From Saprospiraceae bacterium (GTDB taxonomy: Bacteria; Bacteroidota; Bacteroidia; Chitinophagales; Saprospiraceae): a stretch of DNA of 64,000 nucleotides. Shown here one piece after another: positions 17,053 through 25,121 of the stretch. Location: positions 1-64,000 of the forward strand of contig CATQHI010000012.1 of NCBI GenBank assembly GCA_958295895.1, given 5' to 3'. Position 1 is the first letter of the stretch. The number at the start of each line of letters is the position of its first letter. Position numbers and translations under genes: made by a program. The notes under the pieces were generated by a model. That model made no database searches and had not been told where the DNA came from. It worked only from the letters and a program-made list of their open reading frames with translations.

Positions 17053-18873
17053 CTACCGCCCCAGCCAATCAGTGCGTCGTGCAAGCTGCTCGGCATCGGC
17101 ATTCTCCGTAAGTGAGCCGGTAAAACTCGGATCACTGCCCGCCGTAAAGCGCCCCGTCTTCTCACGGCCCAACTGGCGGTACCCAAGATCGTACTCCTGT
17201 CCTATTCGCAGGCCGCGTACCAGTTTATCCCAGTCGGCCTGACTACTCACCTGCTGCCCATCTAAGGAGGTAATTAGACTGCCCTGATCGAGTCCGGCCG
17301 CGTAAAGCGGGCTATTCTCTACTACCGGACCGCTCACCTCCAGTCCCACATCGGTATCGCGGAGCCGCAGGCCGAAGAAACCGACACTATCGGGCTCACG
17401 CTGAGTGATGGACACTCCGTAGGGTTGCAATAGCTCGGTGAAGTCAGGTAGCGCACTACCGTAGATGTGGTCGGCGAACCATGCCTGCGCCCAGGCTGAG
17501 TCCTGTACTACATCAGCGAGAGCCAGCTGAATATCGCGAATGTGGTAGGGGATCTCGGGTCGGCCGTAACGCTGCCACATGAGGCGCATCATTTCGTCGA
17601 GGGTGTGGCCGCGCTGACGCAGTTCCAGATCGAGGGCCAGCCCCAGAGTAGCCCCGTAGGGGTAGTAGCTCACGAAGGTATTAGCGTAGTTATCCGGGTC
17701 GTTGGCCGTAGCCGCATCGACGAAGGGTGCCTGCTGGCTCATGGCGATGGGCGAGCGGTGCTTACGGCCGGGGGCGAGCACGACGTAGTTGAGCTGACCG
17801 GCCAGGCGTTGTGCGTAGTCGGCCGGCTCCAGCAGGCCCGCCCGTAGCAGCGCCAGATCGTCGTAGTAGCTCGTGAACCCCTCGGCGAACCAGAGCTCGC
17901 CGCTCATATTGACGTGATCGAACGAAAAGGGCTCCAGGCTGGCAGGGCGGATCCGCTCCACGTTCCAGCAGTGGAAAAACTCGTGACTGACCGTACCGAT
18001 CAGGGCCTGCTCGTTACCGGCCAGGTCGACCGGGGCGGAGCAGACCGTGGAGTTGCGGTGCTCCATGCCGTCGCCACCGATGTAAGCATTGTAGGCACAC
18101 AGGAAGGTGTAGCGGCCATAGTCATAAGCTGGCAGCTCTCCGTAGATACGTTGCTGGGCGTGGACCACACTATCGACCATGACTACGTAAGCGTCGAAGT
18201 CCTCCCGGCTGCCGTCGTGCACCATAGCTACCTCCATGGTGTCGACCCGCTGACCGCTCGTGACCGTGAATTCGTCGCGCATGATGGTGCCCACCATAGT
18301 CGGGGAATCGTAGAAATAGTAGTAATTGGGAGCGGCAAAGCGTCGACCTCCAAGATCGACCAGTTGGGTAGCTACCTCCCAGTCGGGGCGCTGTCCTTCC
18401 CGGAGCTGTAGCAAGATCGGTCGGTCATTGAGCTGTTCGCCGTAGGGAAAGGAGGCCGGCATATTGAGGTGGAGCTTACGGTCGTCGACGCCGGAATAGG
18501 TGCCGTCTCCGCCGTTGGCGAATAGGGTGTAGGAGAAGGAAACCCGTCCGGAGTGGCCCGTGACGGCCCAGGTGGTGGGATCTACCCGATCCACGTGCGC
18601 GGCACCTGCGCCCCCGCCCGAAACTTCTACGTCATATACGTTGCGCGCGAAGTTGTGCTGGGCGTAGCGGCCGGGGCTGGACTGTGGCATTTTGACGTAA
18701 AACACCCCCGGCGGAACGGCCGGAAAGTCGATGGTGACCCGCAGCTCGTGCTGTTGCACCCGGTCCAGATCGAGGGTGTAGGTGATGGTACCCGGATGAT
18801 CGGCTACCCACCCGAGCTGGGCGGCAAGGGACAGGGCAAAAAGTAGGAGCGGGAGGGTAAGTAGATAGCGCAT
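17053..18873 (-). CDS. M61-family aminopeptidase with C-terminal PDZ domain
   Basis: The 606-residue protein has a signal peptide (MRYLLTLPLLLFALSLAAQ) and an N-terminal beta domain. The zinc site SHEFFHCWNVERIRP (His297, Glu298, His301) follows, with the downstream LWFAEGFTSYYDDL segment supplying the third ligand. A PDZ domain near the end (LGLEVSGPVVENSPLYAAGLDQG) completes the M61 glycyl-aminopeptidase layout. It should act on peptides in the periplasm. I chose the ATG at 18873, where the signal peptide starts, over the longer frame to 18945. A near-consensus -7 element, TATCTTGG, lies 20 bases upstream at 18901-18894. Confidence 0.92.
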   Translation of the reverse strand: MRYLLTLPLLLFALSLAAQLGWVADHPGTITYTLDLDRVQQHELRVTIDFPAVPPGVFYVKMPQSSPGRYAQHNFARNVYDVEVSGGGAGAAHVDRVDPTTWAVTGHSGRVSFSYTLFANGGDGTYSGVDDRKLHLNMPASFPYGEQLNDRPILLQLREGQRPDWEVATQLVDLGGRRFAAPNYYYFYDSPTMVGTIMRDEFTVTSGQRVDTMEVAMVHDGSREDFDAYVVMVDSVVHAQQRIYGELPAYDYGRYTFLCAYNAYIGGDGMEHRNSTVCSAPVDLAGNEQALIGTVSHEFFHCWNVERIRPASLEPFSFDHVNMSGELWFAEGFTSYYDDLALLRAGLLEPADYAQRLAGQLNYVVLAPGRKHRSPIAMSQQAPFVDAATANDPDNYANTFVSYYPYGATLGLALDLELRQRGHTLDEMMRLMWQRYGRPEIPYHIRDIQLALADVVQDSAWAQAWFADHIYGSALPDFTELLQPYGVSITQREPDSVGFFGLRLRDTDVGLEVSGPVVENSPLYAAGLDQGSLITSLDGQQVSSQADWDKLVRGLRIGQEYDLGYRQLGREKTGRFTAGSDPSFTGSLTENADAEQLARRTDWLGR

Positions 18874-18893
18874 AGTGGAATGGAGAGTGGGCG

Positions 18894-18901
18894 CCAAGAT
18901 A
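18894..18901 (-). promoter_or_regulatory. M61 peptidase promoter, near-consensus TATCTTGG
   Basis: One mismatch to TAnnTTTG, placed 20 bases before the start codon on the minus strand. The same TATCTTGG variant precedes the S9 peptidase gene. Confidence 0.35.
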
Positions 18902-19057
18902 CTGCCCTGCCCGTGCGGGTTGTCGGCTAGCATTAATTTGTGCATTTTGGCAGCGTATCTTGCTACGGTACCGTTTACCTTACGGTATTATCTCCTGAGA
19001 ATACGGTAGCGGCCGAGCCGCATCCGGTCCGTGGGAGGTGTTACCCGATCTTTTTTT

Positions 19058-19609
19058 ATGGACTATTCGATCTGTCTGGAACACGATGAGGAACAGTTCG
19101 TGGCCGCCCTGCGTCGGGGAGACCGCGAGGCGCAGCGTGTGCTGTACGAGACCCACTACAGTCCCCTGATGGCCATCTGCCAGCGCTATACGGGGAGTGA
19201 GGACGAGGCCATGGACCTGCTGCACGAGAGCTTCATTAAAATCTTCGGCAAGATCGGTCGCTACGAGACCGGTACCGCCCTACTGGCCTGGATGCGGCGC
19301 ATCACGGTCAATACGGCCATCGACCACTACCGGCGCTCGGTGCGGCGGCGTACCGAGGACATCGAGCGGGCCTACCAGCTGAGCTCCGATGTGCCGGACG
19401 TGATCTCGCAGTGTTCGGCCCAGGAGATCCTGGCCGCCGTGCAGCAGTTGCCGCCGACCTACCGGACCATCTTCAACCTCTACGTGATCGAGGGATACAG
19501 CCATAAGGAGATTGCCGAACAGCTTAATATTACTGATTCCACCTCACGCTCAAATCTCGTCAAAGCACGCGCCAAGCTGCAGAAGACGCTGACCGCCCCC
19601 GGGCGCTAG
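19058..19609 (+). CDS. ECF-type RNA polymerase sigma factor
   Basis: The 183-residue sigma-70 family protein has region 2 (DEAMDLLHESFIKIFGKIGRYETG...LAWMRRITVNTAIDHYRR) and region 4 (PTYRTIFNLYVIEGYSHKEIAEQLNITDSTSRSNLVKARAKLQ), joined without region 3, as in extracytoplasmic-function sigma factors. The ATG at 19058 is preferred to the upstream GTG at 19031 because it gives the usual short N-terminus. The next gene begins 3 bases after its stop and encodes a membrane protein with a soluble N-terminal part, the usual arrangement of sigma and anti-sigma. The leader holds three ACGGTA repeats. Confidence 0.93.
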   Translation: MDYSICLEHDEEQFVAALRRGDREAQRVLYETHYSPLMAICQRYTGSEDEAMDLLHESFIKIFGKIGRYETGTALLAWMRRITVNTAIDHYRRSVRRRTEDIERAYQLSSDVPDVISQCSAQEILAAVQQLPPTYRTIFNLYVIEGYSHKEIAEQLNITDSTSRSNLVKARAKLQKTLTAPGR

Positions 19610-19612
19610 TAT

Positions 19613-21154
19613 ATGACACCGCACCCATTAGATGACCTCATTCGCCGGCGCCTCGCCGACCTGCCGCCGCCACCCGCGCGGGGCTGGACCGAATTACAGC
19701 AACGGCTGGATGCCGCCGCACCGCCGCAGCCTGCTGCTACCGCGGATGACCTCCTGTCTGAGAAACTGGCCGGCCTGACCCCTGCACTCCCCGCCGGCAG
19801 CTGGGCGGCATTCGAACAAAAACTCAGTGCTGCCGAAGGCAGTACCACCACCGAGGTAGATCAACTGGTCTCCGCCGGTCTGGAACGTTCGGCACCCGCC
19901 CGGGTATCGGGCTGGGCGCTGCTGGCCGCCCGCCTGGACACTATCGGGAAACGCCGCGAAATGGTGGGCTGCATGAAGGTGACCGAGGTGGCCTTTCTCC
20001 TTAGCATGCTGCTGCTGTACGTACAGTTCGGTACCCCCACTACCCCGCGGTCGGAACAGCAACTCGCCCGGAGTAAGTCCGGCCTACCCACCGAAGTCGA
20101 TCTCCTAGCGGCCACGCCGCCTGCGCTACCCCTATCCGTCACCGCCCCCCCTACTCGTTCCACCGCTGCGGATGCTAGCCATGCTTCCAGGACCCGCACG
20201 GCGGTTGCTCCCCTGAGTGTGGCGGTTCCCACTAGATTGCCTGAGTCCGCAGCGCTACGCCTTGCTGCCGCCGCCCTACCCAAGCGCACTACTACGTCGA
20301 CCGACCTTACCAGTCCGGTGGACCGAACCGCTTTTTCGGCCAAGCGCTGGTCGACCGGGATCAAGCCCGCCCTCGCGCTGCCCCTGCCCGATGCGGGGGA
20401 GCCCATCCGGTACTACTTAAATGTGTTTGTCTCGCCCCTCGATTTAAATCAGGTCAAAACGCTGGCCAATCCGGGACTGGGGATCGAAGCCGGCACGCTA
20501 CTCTCCCGTGACTGGAGCCTGGGTGCCCTGGTCGACGTTATGAAGGGGAAAAACGGCATCCAGGTCGGTCTGATCTACGGCAACCGGTCCTACGTGCCGG
20601 CAGAGATCCTGGTCCTAGAAGACCGTAGGCGGAGACGTCAGGAGGACCCCAACCGCGTACGCTTCGGCCGCCTGCTTTACAACACCGTGTCCATTCCGCT
20701 CAACTACGAGCGGGTGATCCGGCGCACTGACGACTGGCAGGTTTCCGTGGGGGTAGGACTTTCGGCCAATGTCGTGCTCGCCTCCGAATTTAGGTTGGCC
20801 GATGGTTTCACCTACGACGACCTGCGCAGGCAAGCCGACCTTTACCGGGAGGAGCTTTTCCTGGCCGGTAAACTCACCAAGTCGAGTGGGCTCCAGAAGG
20901 GGTTCAACGACTTCGTCGATCCCTCCACGGGGTACCTGCAGGGCGGTTCGCTCATCGACAATACCAGCCTTTACCTCAGCGGTAACATTCGCGTGGAGCG
21001 CCTGCTCGATAACCGCTGGAGCCTGTACTTTTCCCCCACCGTGTCGCGGCTCTTTACCCTGCGCGAGGACGATGGCGGCAAGGGGCCCCTGCAGGACCGG
21101 ATCCACAACACCATGCTCCGCGTCGGTACCCGCTTTCGGTTGACGGACAAATAG
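19613..21154 (+). CDS. Probable anti-sigma / membrane protein with N-terminal triple repeat
   Basis: The 513-residue protein begins with three imperfect repeats of about 35-45 residues: DDLIRRRLADLPPPPARGW, DDLLSEKLAGLTPALPAGSW and VDQLVSAGLERSAPARVSGW, each followed by a short helix (LQQRLD, FEQKLS, LAARLD). A single membrane helix (about 122-138), a Ser/Thr/Pro-rich linker and a C-terminal region that looks like an outer-membrane-type beta-barrel (RYYLNVFVSPLDLNQV to GTRFRLTDK) follow. It starts 3 bases after the sigma gene. The cytoplasmic repeats are the likely sigma-binding part, the rest a periplasmic sensor; this is inference from layout. I recognise the type from other Saprospiria but know no assigned function. 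Confidence 0.55.
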   Translation: MTPHPLDDLIRRRLADLPPPPARGWTELQQRLDAAAPPQPAATADDLLSEKLAGLTPALPAGSWAAFEQKLSAAEGSTTTEVDQLVSAGLERSAPARVSGWALLAARLDTIGKRREMVGCMKVTEVAFLLSMLLLYVQFGTPTTPRSEQQLARSKSGLPTEVDLLAATPPALPLSVTAPPTRSTAADASHASRTRTAVAPLSVAVPTRLPESAALRLAAAALPKRTTTSTDLTSPVDRTAFSAKRWSTGIKPALALPLPDAGEPIRYYLNVFVSPLDLNQVKTLANPGLGIEAGTLLSRDWSLGALVDVMKGKNGIQVGLIYGNRSYVPAEILVLEDRRRRRQEDPNRVRFGRLLYNTVSIPLNYERVIRRTDDWQVSVGVGLSANVVLASEFRLADGFTYDDLRRQADLYREELFLAGKLTKSSGLQKGFNDFVDPSTGYLQGGSLIDNTSLYLSGNIRVERLLDNRWSLYFSPTVSRLFTLREDDGGKGPLQDRIHNTMLRVGTRFRLTDK

Positions 21155-21158
21155 CCCT

Positions 21159-22763
21159 ATGCTAAACCTTTGTACCTGTCTGGCCGTAGCCGGACTCCTG
21201 CTCTGCACCCCCGCAGCGCTCGGTGCCCAGCGGGCGGCCCTTCCCACTACGGACGCCCAGGCCCAGTCTTTGGCGGCTACCATTACCGCGGCCGACCTAC
21301 GCCGTCACCTGACCATCCTGGCTTCCGATACCATGGAGGGCCGTGAAACCGGCCAGCCCGGACAAAAGCGGGCCGCTGACTACCTACGCTCCCAACTCGA
21401 GGCGCTGGGCTTTCCCGCGATCGGTCCCGATAGCAGCTACTTCCAGCGCATCCGGTTTAGCCGCCAGGCCTGGGATACGATCTCGCTGCGCCTCGACGGT
21501 ACGGAACTACGTCACCTCTGGGATTATTACGCCTCTCCCGGCCAGAACAACAGTCGCGGCCCGGTGGACATCAACGAGATCACCTTCCTGGGGTACGGTA
21601 TCGACGCCGAGGGGTACAGCGACTACGCCGGTCACGACGTGGCGGGTAAGCACATCCTGATCTTCGCCGGGGAGCCCCGCAACCGCAACGGCAACTTCCT
21701 GCTGACCGGCACCAAGGACCCCAGCGACTGGAGCCTCGACGACGGCCGCAAGCTGGAGCTCGCCCGGGAGCACGGAGTGGAAACTGTCTTCATTATCGAC
21801 CCGGCCTTCCGCAACAACGTGCAGGACGTACGCCAGGAGGTACTCGACGGCCGGCTGCGGATGGTGGAGCAGACGGAGGCCGAGCGCCGCACCGCCAACT
21901 CGGTGTACATCACGCCCGAACTGGCCCGTACCCTGCTCGGCAGGGAGTACAAAAAAGTAGTAAGGGCCCGCCGCCGCATCGAGAAGTCCGGGCGCCTGCG
22001 CCCCGTCACGGTGGCCACCGCACTACAGCTGACCCAGGAGAAGCGCGTGTCGGAGCTCATCGGAGAGAACGTCCTCGGCTACCTCGAGGGCACCGACTCC
22101 GTACTCAAAAACGAGGTGCTGGTGGTCAGTGCCCACTACGATCACCTCGGTAAGCGGGGCGATGCTGTCTTCAACGGAGCCGATGATAACGGCTCGGGCA
22201 CCAGCACCGTCCTGGAGATCGCCGAGGCTTTCATAAAGGCCAAGCAGGAGGGACTCGGCCCCCGGCGTAGCGTGCTCTTCCTCTGGGTCAGCGGCGAGGA
22301 AAAGGGCCTGCTGGGATCGGAGTACTACGCCAGCCATCCGGTCTTTCCGCTGGAGCAAACCATTGCCGATATCAACGTCGATATGGTGGGCCGGGTGGAT
22401 GAAAAGCACGCCGCCGACCCCTACTACATCTACGTTATCGGCAGCGACCGGCTCAGCACCGAGCTCCACCGGATCAACGAAACGGTCAACCGCGACTTCA
22501 CCCAGCTGGAACTGGACTACACCTACAACCTGGAGTCCGACCCGAACCGCTACTACTACCGCTCCGATCACTACAACTTTGCCCGCAACGGTATTCCCAG
22601 TATCTTCTTTTTCAACGGCAGCCACGCCGACTACCACCGGGATACGGACACGGTAGATAAGATCAACTTCGATAAGATGGTCCGCATCGGTCAGCTCGTG
22701 TTCTACAACGCCTGGCAGCTGGCCAACCAGGATAAACGTATTGAGGTGGATGTGCGTCCCTAA
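21159..22763 (+). CDS. M28-family zinc aminopeptidase, exported
   Basis: The 534-residue protein has a signal peptide (about residues 1-23) and a catalytic domain with all zinc-binding motifs of M28: SAHYDHLG, GADDNGSGTS, the catalytic Glu in SGEEKGLLGS, NVDMVGR and the late His in YRSDHYNFA. A protease-associated insert (about residues 110-260) precedes the second half of the domain. It should release N-terminal amino acids in the periplasm or outside. It starts 5 bases after the membrane anti-sigma gene, so the sigma/anti-sigma pair and this peptidase may form one transcript. Its stop overlaps the convergent HD-PycTM stop by 4 bases. Confidence 0.93.
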   Translation: MLNLCTCLAVAGLLLCTPAALGAQRAALPTTDAQAQSLAATITAADLRRHLTILASDTMEGRETGQPGQKRAADYLRSQLEALGFPAIGPDSSYFQRIRFSRQAWDTISLRLDGTELRHLWDYYASPGQNNSRGPVDINEITFLGYGIDAEGYSDYAGHDVAGKHILIFAGEPRNRNGNFLLTGTKDPSDWSLDDGRKLELAREHGVETVFIIDPAFRNNVQDVRQEVLDGRLRMVEQTEAERRTANSVYITPELARTLLGREYKKVVRARRRIEKSGRLRPVTVATALQLTQEKRVSELIGENVLGYLEGTDSVLKNEVLVVSAHYDHLGKRGDAVFNGADDNGSGTSTVLEIAEAFIKAKQEGLGPRRSVLFLWVSGEEKGLLGSEYYASHPVFPLEQTIADINVDMVGRVDEKHAADPYYIYVIGSDRLSTELHRINETVNRDFTQLELDYTYNLESDPNRYYYRSDHYNFARNGIPSIFFFNGSHADYHRDTDTVDKINFDKMVRIGQLVFYNAWQLANQDKRIEVDVRP

Positions 22764-24049
22764 AACCCAAACAGCGAGCTTCCTACCGCCCTCGTGCCCT
22801 CCGCCTGCATGTTATAGTACACGGCCGCGGCTACAAAGCCCAGCACCGCCACGATGAACCCGTAGAGGAACACGCTGTAGCAAATGCGCAGGTAGGCATA
22901 CTTCTTAGCCAGCACCACGCCGAGGTAGTAGAGGTCACGCGACATGGTGCTGTACAGGAAGTCCTCGTCCTTGAGCATTTCGCTCATGCCGTACTCGTAG
23001 TCCTCCAGCGGCATCCTGTAAAAATTACCGAAGAACAGTAGGTTGCTGCGTTTGGCCCTGATGTCCTCCAGGCTGCTCTTACCCTCCGTGATTTTGGGCC
23101 GGGTGGCCTGAATGGCAAAAAACAGCGAGCTTAGACACACCGCCATCAGGATAATCGTCGGCACCGTAAGGTGGGGATTAGTATCGAGCTTGGGGAACAG
23201 ATTAGCCGCCGAGATACTCAGGATGATCGCATTGACCGACAGCATGATGTTGGCCTTGCTATCGGCCATGCTACTCAGGTTCACCTGCGAGCTGTAGGTG
23301 GCCCGGTACATAGTCTCTACGCCGCGCCCGGGTTTGAAGGGCTCCTTGTCCCTGGCGCGCGACTTTTTGAACGACTTCTTTTGCTTTTTTTCCCGTTCTA
23401 GCTCCTCCAGGTTAGTCGGGGTGGGATCGGGATGCAGCGCCTTTTTGCGGCGGTACAGTTCCTTGACGTGCTTCTCCTTGAGCTTGCCGTACAGCTCGCG
23501 CGCCGCCTCGGTATGGTATTCGTGCTGGAGCATAAAGGCCAACTCGAAGTCGATCCATTCCTGATCCGACATCACAATGTCGCGCGTCAGCGCGAACTCC
23601 TGGCGCACCCGGCCGCAGCGGTCCCAGTAGCTTGCCCCCCCCAGGTGACTGAGGTCGGCATCGGCCACAATTTCTCCCACGAAGGTCTGCGGCTGCTGGG
23701 GCATGCGCGTGGCCATAATACCGCCGCGCACTTTTTCGATCAGCTCCTCCTCCGTACCGTAACAGCGTAGGTAAGCCTCGGCGTGGCTGGCGCTGCGGTC
23801 CTCGTGTGCCTCCCAGCCCTCGGTGTAGCCCGTGTCATGAAACCAGGCGGCTATGCGGATCGCGAGTAGATCCGAATCCTCCAGATCATACTGTGCCGCA
23901 ATCTCCCCGGCCGCCTCCACCACCGCGCAGGTGTGCTGAAAATTATGGTAGACGTAGCGTCCATCCGTCCCCCTGCGGATCAACTCCTCCACGTGGGCTT
24001 CTACCTCCCCCAGCAGGCCTACCGGTCCGGTCAGCGTTTCTGTTTTCAT
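22760..24049 (-). CDS. HD-domain protein fused to a PycTM (Pycsar effector-type) membrane domain
   Basis: The 429-residue protein joins two parts. Residues 1-200 are an HD phosphohydrolase domain with YHNFQHTCAVVEAA, the metal pair His71-Asp72 in AAWFHDTGY and AHEDRSASHA. After a highly charged linker (about 200-240), residues 240-425 carry the DUF5706/PycTM pattern SSQVNLSSMADSKANIMLS with about three membrane helices. PycTM domains are the membrane-impairing effectors of Pycsar anti-phage systems, switched by cyclic pyrimidine nucleotides; HD domains commonly hydrolyse nucleotides. No uridylate or cytidylate cyclase is seen in this window. The 5' region carries a GC-rich element that recurs at other promoters. 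A housekeeping role remains possible. Confidence 0.8.
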   Translation of the reverse strand: MKTETLTGPVGLLGEVEAHVEELIRRGTDGRYVYHNFQHTCAVVEAAGEIAAQYDLEDSDLLAIRIAAWFHDTGYTEGWEAHEDRSASHAEAYLRCYGTEEELIEKVRGGIMATRMPQQPQTFVGEIVADADLSHLGGASYWDRCGRVRQEFALTRDIVMSDQEWIDFELAFMLQHEYHTEAARELYGKLKEKHVKELYRRKKALHPDPTPTNLEELEREKKQKKSFKKSRARDKEPFKPGRGVETMYRATYSSQVNLSSMADSKANIMLSVNAIILSISAANLFPKLDTNPHLTVPTIILMAVCLSSLFFAIQATRPKITEGKSSLEDIRAKRSNLLFFGNFYRMPLEDYEYGMSEMLKDEDFLYSTMSRDLYYLGVVLAKKYAYLRICYSVFLYGFIVAVLGFVAAAVYYNMQAEGTRAVGSSLFGF

Positions 24050-24076
24050 CGTTGTATAACATCAATCACGGCCAGT

Positions 24077-24099
24077 AGGGCGGGGCCGCAGGTGCAAAG
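24077..24099. repeat. GC-rich intergenic element, copy A
   Basis: AGGGCGGGGCCGCAGG followed by TGCAAAG lies between the divergent HD-PycTM and DUF1232 genes. Read on the minus strand it follows directly after an imperfect -7 element, so it would form the very start of the HD-PycTM mRNA. Related copies occur at 30878, 41783, 46224 and 55814. Confidence 0.5.
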
Positions 24100-24141
24100 C
24101 TTACGCAGAGCAAACTTAACCACACGGGCTTTTCGTGCGTT

Positions 24142-24528
24142 TTGACCTCCAAGTTAACTAGCTACCCCCCTACCGTGTATCCCCTCCTATCCCGCATCGC
24201 CAAAAACGCCAAGACCGCCGGTACGCGCACCGTCTACACTGCCCTGCTGCTCTACTACGCCTACCGCCGCAAAGAAACCCCCAGCTGGGCTAAGCGGACC
24301 ATCCTGGGCGCCCTGGGGTACCTGATTGCCCCCCTGGACGCCCTGCCCGATCTCACGCCCGTGCTGGGGTATACCGACGACCTGGCCGTACTCGGTACCG
24401 GACTGGCCATCGTGGCGGCCTACATCAATAAGGACGTCAGGACACAGGCGCGCGCTAAACTGGATGCCTGGTTTCCCGGCCAGGTGACCGCCGAGGTGGT
24501 CGAGGCGGTGGATCGCGAGCTCGACTAG
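24142..24528 (+). CDS. DUF1232 (YkvA-family) membrane protein
   Basis: The 128-residue protein contains PSWAKRTILGALGYLIAPLDALPDLTPVLGYTDDLAVL, the DUF1232 hallmark with its conserved YxxxPxDxxPD turn between two membrane helices. Function of the family is unknown. No ATG is available: TTG at 24142 gives the length used here, and GTG at 24175 is an alternative giving a shorter N-terminus. It is divergent from the HD-PycTM gene and 56 bases ahead of the coiled-coil gene, which has its own -7 element. Confidence 0.85.
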   Translation: MTSKLTSYPPTVYPLLSRIAKNAKTAGTRTVYTALLLYYAYRRKETPSWAKRTILGALGYLIAPLDALPDLTPVLGYTDDLAVLGTGLAIVAAYINKDVRTQARAKLDAWFPGQVTAEVVEAVDRELD

Positions 24529-24556
24529 CCGCCGGCGCCCCCAACCGCGTACCCCT

Positions 24557-24564
24557 TACCTTTG
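24557..24564 (+). promoter_or_regulatory. Promoter -7 element TACCTTTG of the coiled-coil/PspA-like pair
   Basis: An exact TAnnTTTG match 20 bases before the ATG at 24585, giving an expected leader of about 16 bases. Confidence 0.55.
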
Positions 24565-24584
24565 TCTCCTTCAAAACTCCCTAG

Positions 24585-25106
24585 ATGTCCGGCACCAACA
24601 ACCGCTTCGCCACCGCCCTCATGAAGGCCCTCGAAAAGAAAAACCTCGACGGCTTTGACTACCTGGAGTGGAAACAGAGCGTAGGGCGGCTCACCGAGAT
24701 CGGTATGGACCAGGATACGGCCATCAACTCAGCCTTCATCACCGGCTCCTCCGTCGGTCTGACCAAGGAAAAACTCATCAAGACGGCCAATTACTACGCC
24801 GAGGTACTACAGGACGAAAAGGCCCAGTTCATGCGCAGCCTCGAAAAGCACCTGGTGGACAACGTCGAGGGGAAGGCCAAGCAGACCGGCGAGCTCAAAA
24901 AGAAAATCGCCAACTGGGAGACCAAGATCGAGCAACTACGGGAGCAAATCCAGGCCGCCACCGAGCAGATTGAGTCGGCCGATGCCCAGATCACCGCCGC
25001 CCGCACCAAAGCCGAGGAGAACCAGCGTGGCTTCGAGGAGGCGCTCCAGGTCATCACCACCACCATCAACGAAGACGTAGCCGACATCCGGCGCGTGCTC
25101 GCCTAA
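24585..25106 (+). CDS. Soluble coiled-coil protein of unknown function
   Basis: The 173-residue protein has a helical N-terminal part (residues 1-90; FDYLEWKQSVGRLTEIGMDQ) and a long coiled coil (about 90-160; KKKIANWETKIEQLREQIQA). There is no signal peptide or membrane helix. I do not recognise a named family. It is 15 bases upstream of a membrane-anchored PspA-like protein and shares its coiled-coil character, so a cytoplasmic partner that assembles on the membrane protein is a reasonable inference. An exact -7 promoter element lies 20 bases upstream. Confidence 0.6.
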   Translation: MSGTNNRFATALMKALEKKNLDGFDYLEWKQSVGRLTEIGMDQDTAINSAFITGSSVGLTKEKLIKTANYYAEVLQDEKAQFMRSLEKHLVDNVEGKAKQTGELKKKIANWETKIEQLREQIQAATEQIESADAQITAARTKAEENQRGFEEALQVITTTINEDVADIRRVLA

Positions 25107-25121
25107 CCCCGCTGTTTCCCC

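Noticed and set aside
20615..21283. Minus-strand 222-codon frame opposite the anti-sigma-like gene
   Set aside because: No domain and antisense to a gene in operon context with the sigma factor.
22760..24049. A complete Pycsar anti-phage system
   Set aside because: Only the effector-type membrane domain is present; no pyrimidine cyclase or other defence gene was seen in the window.
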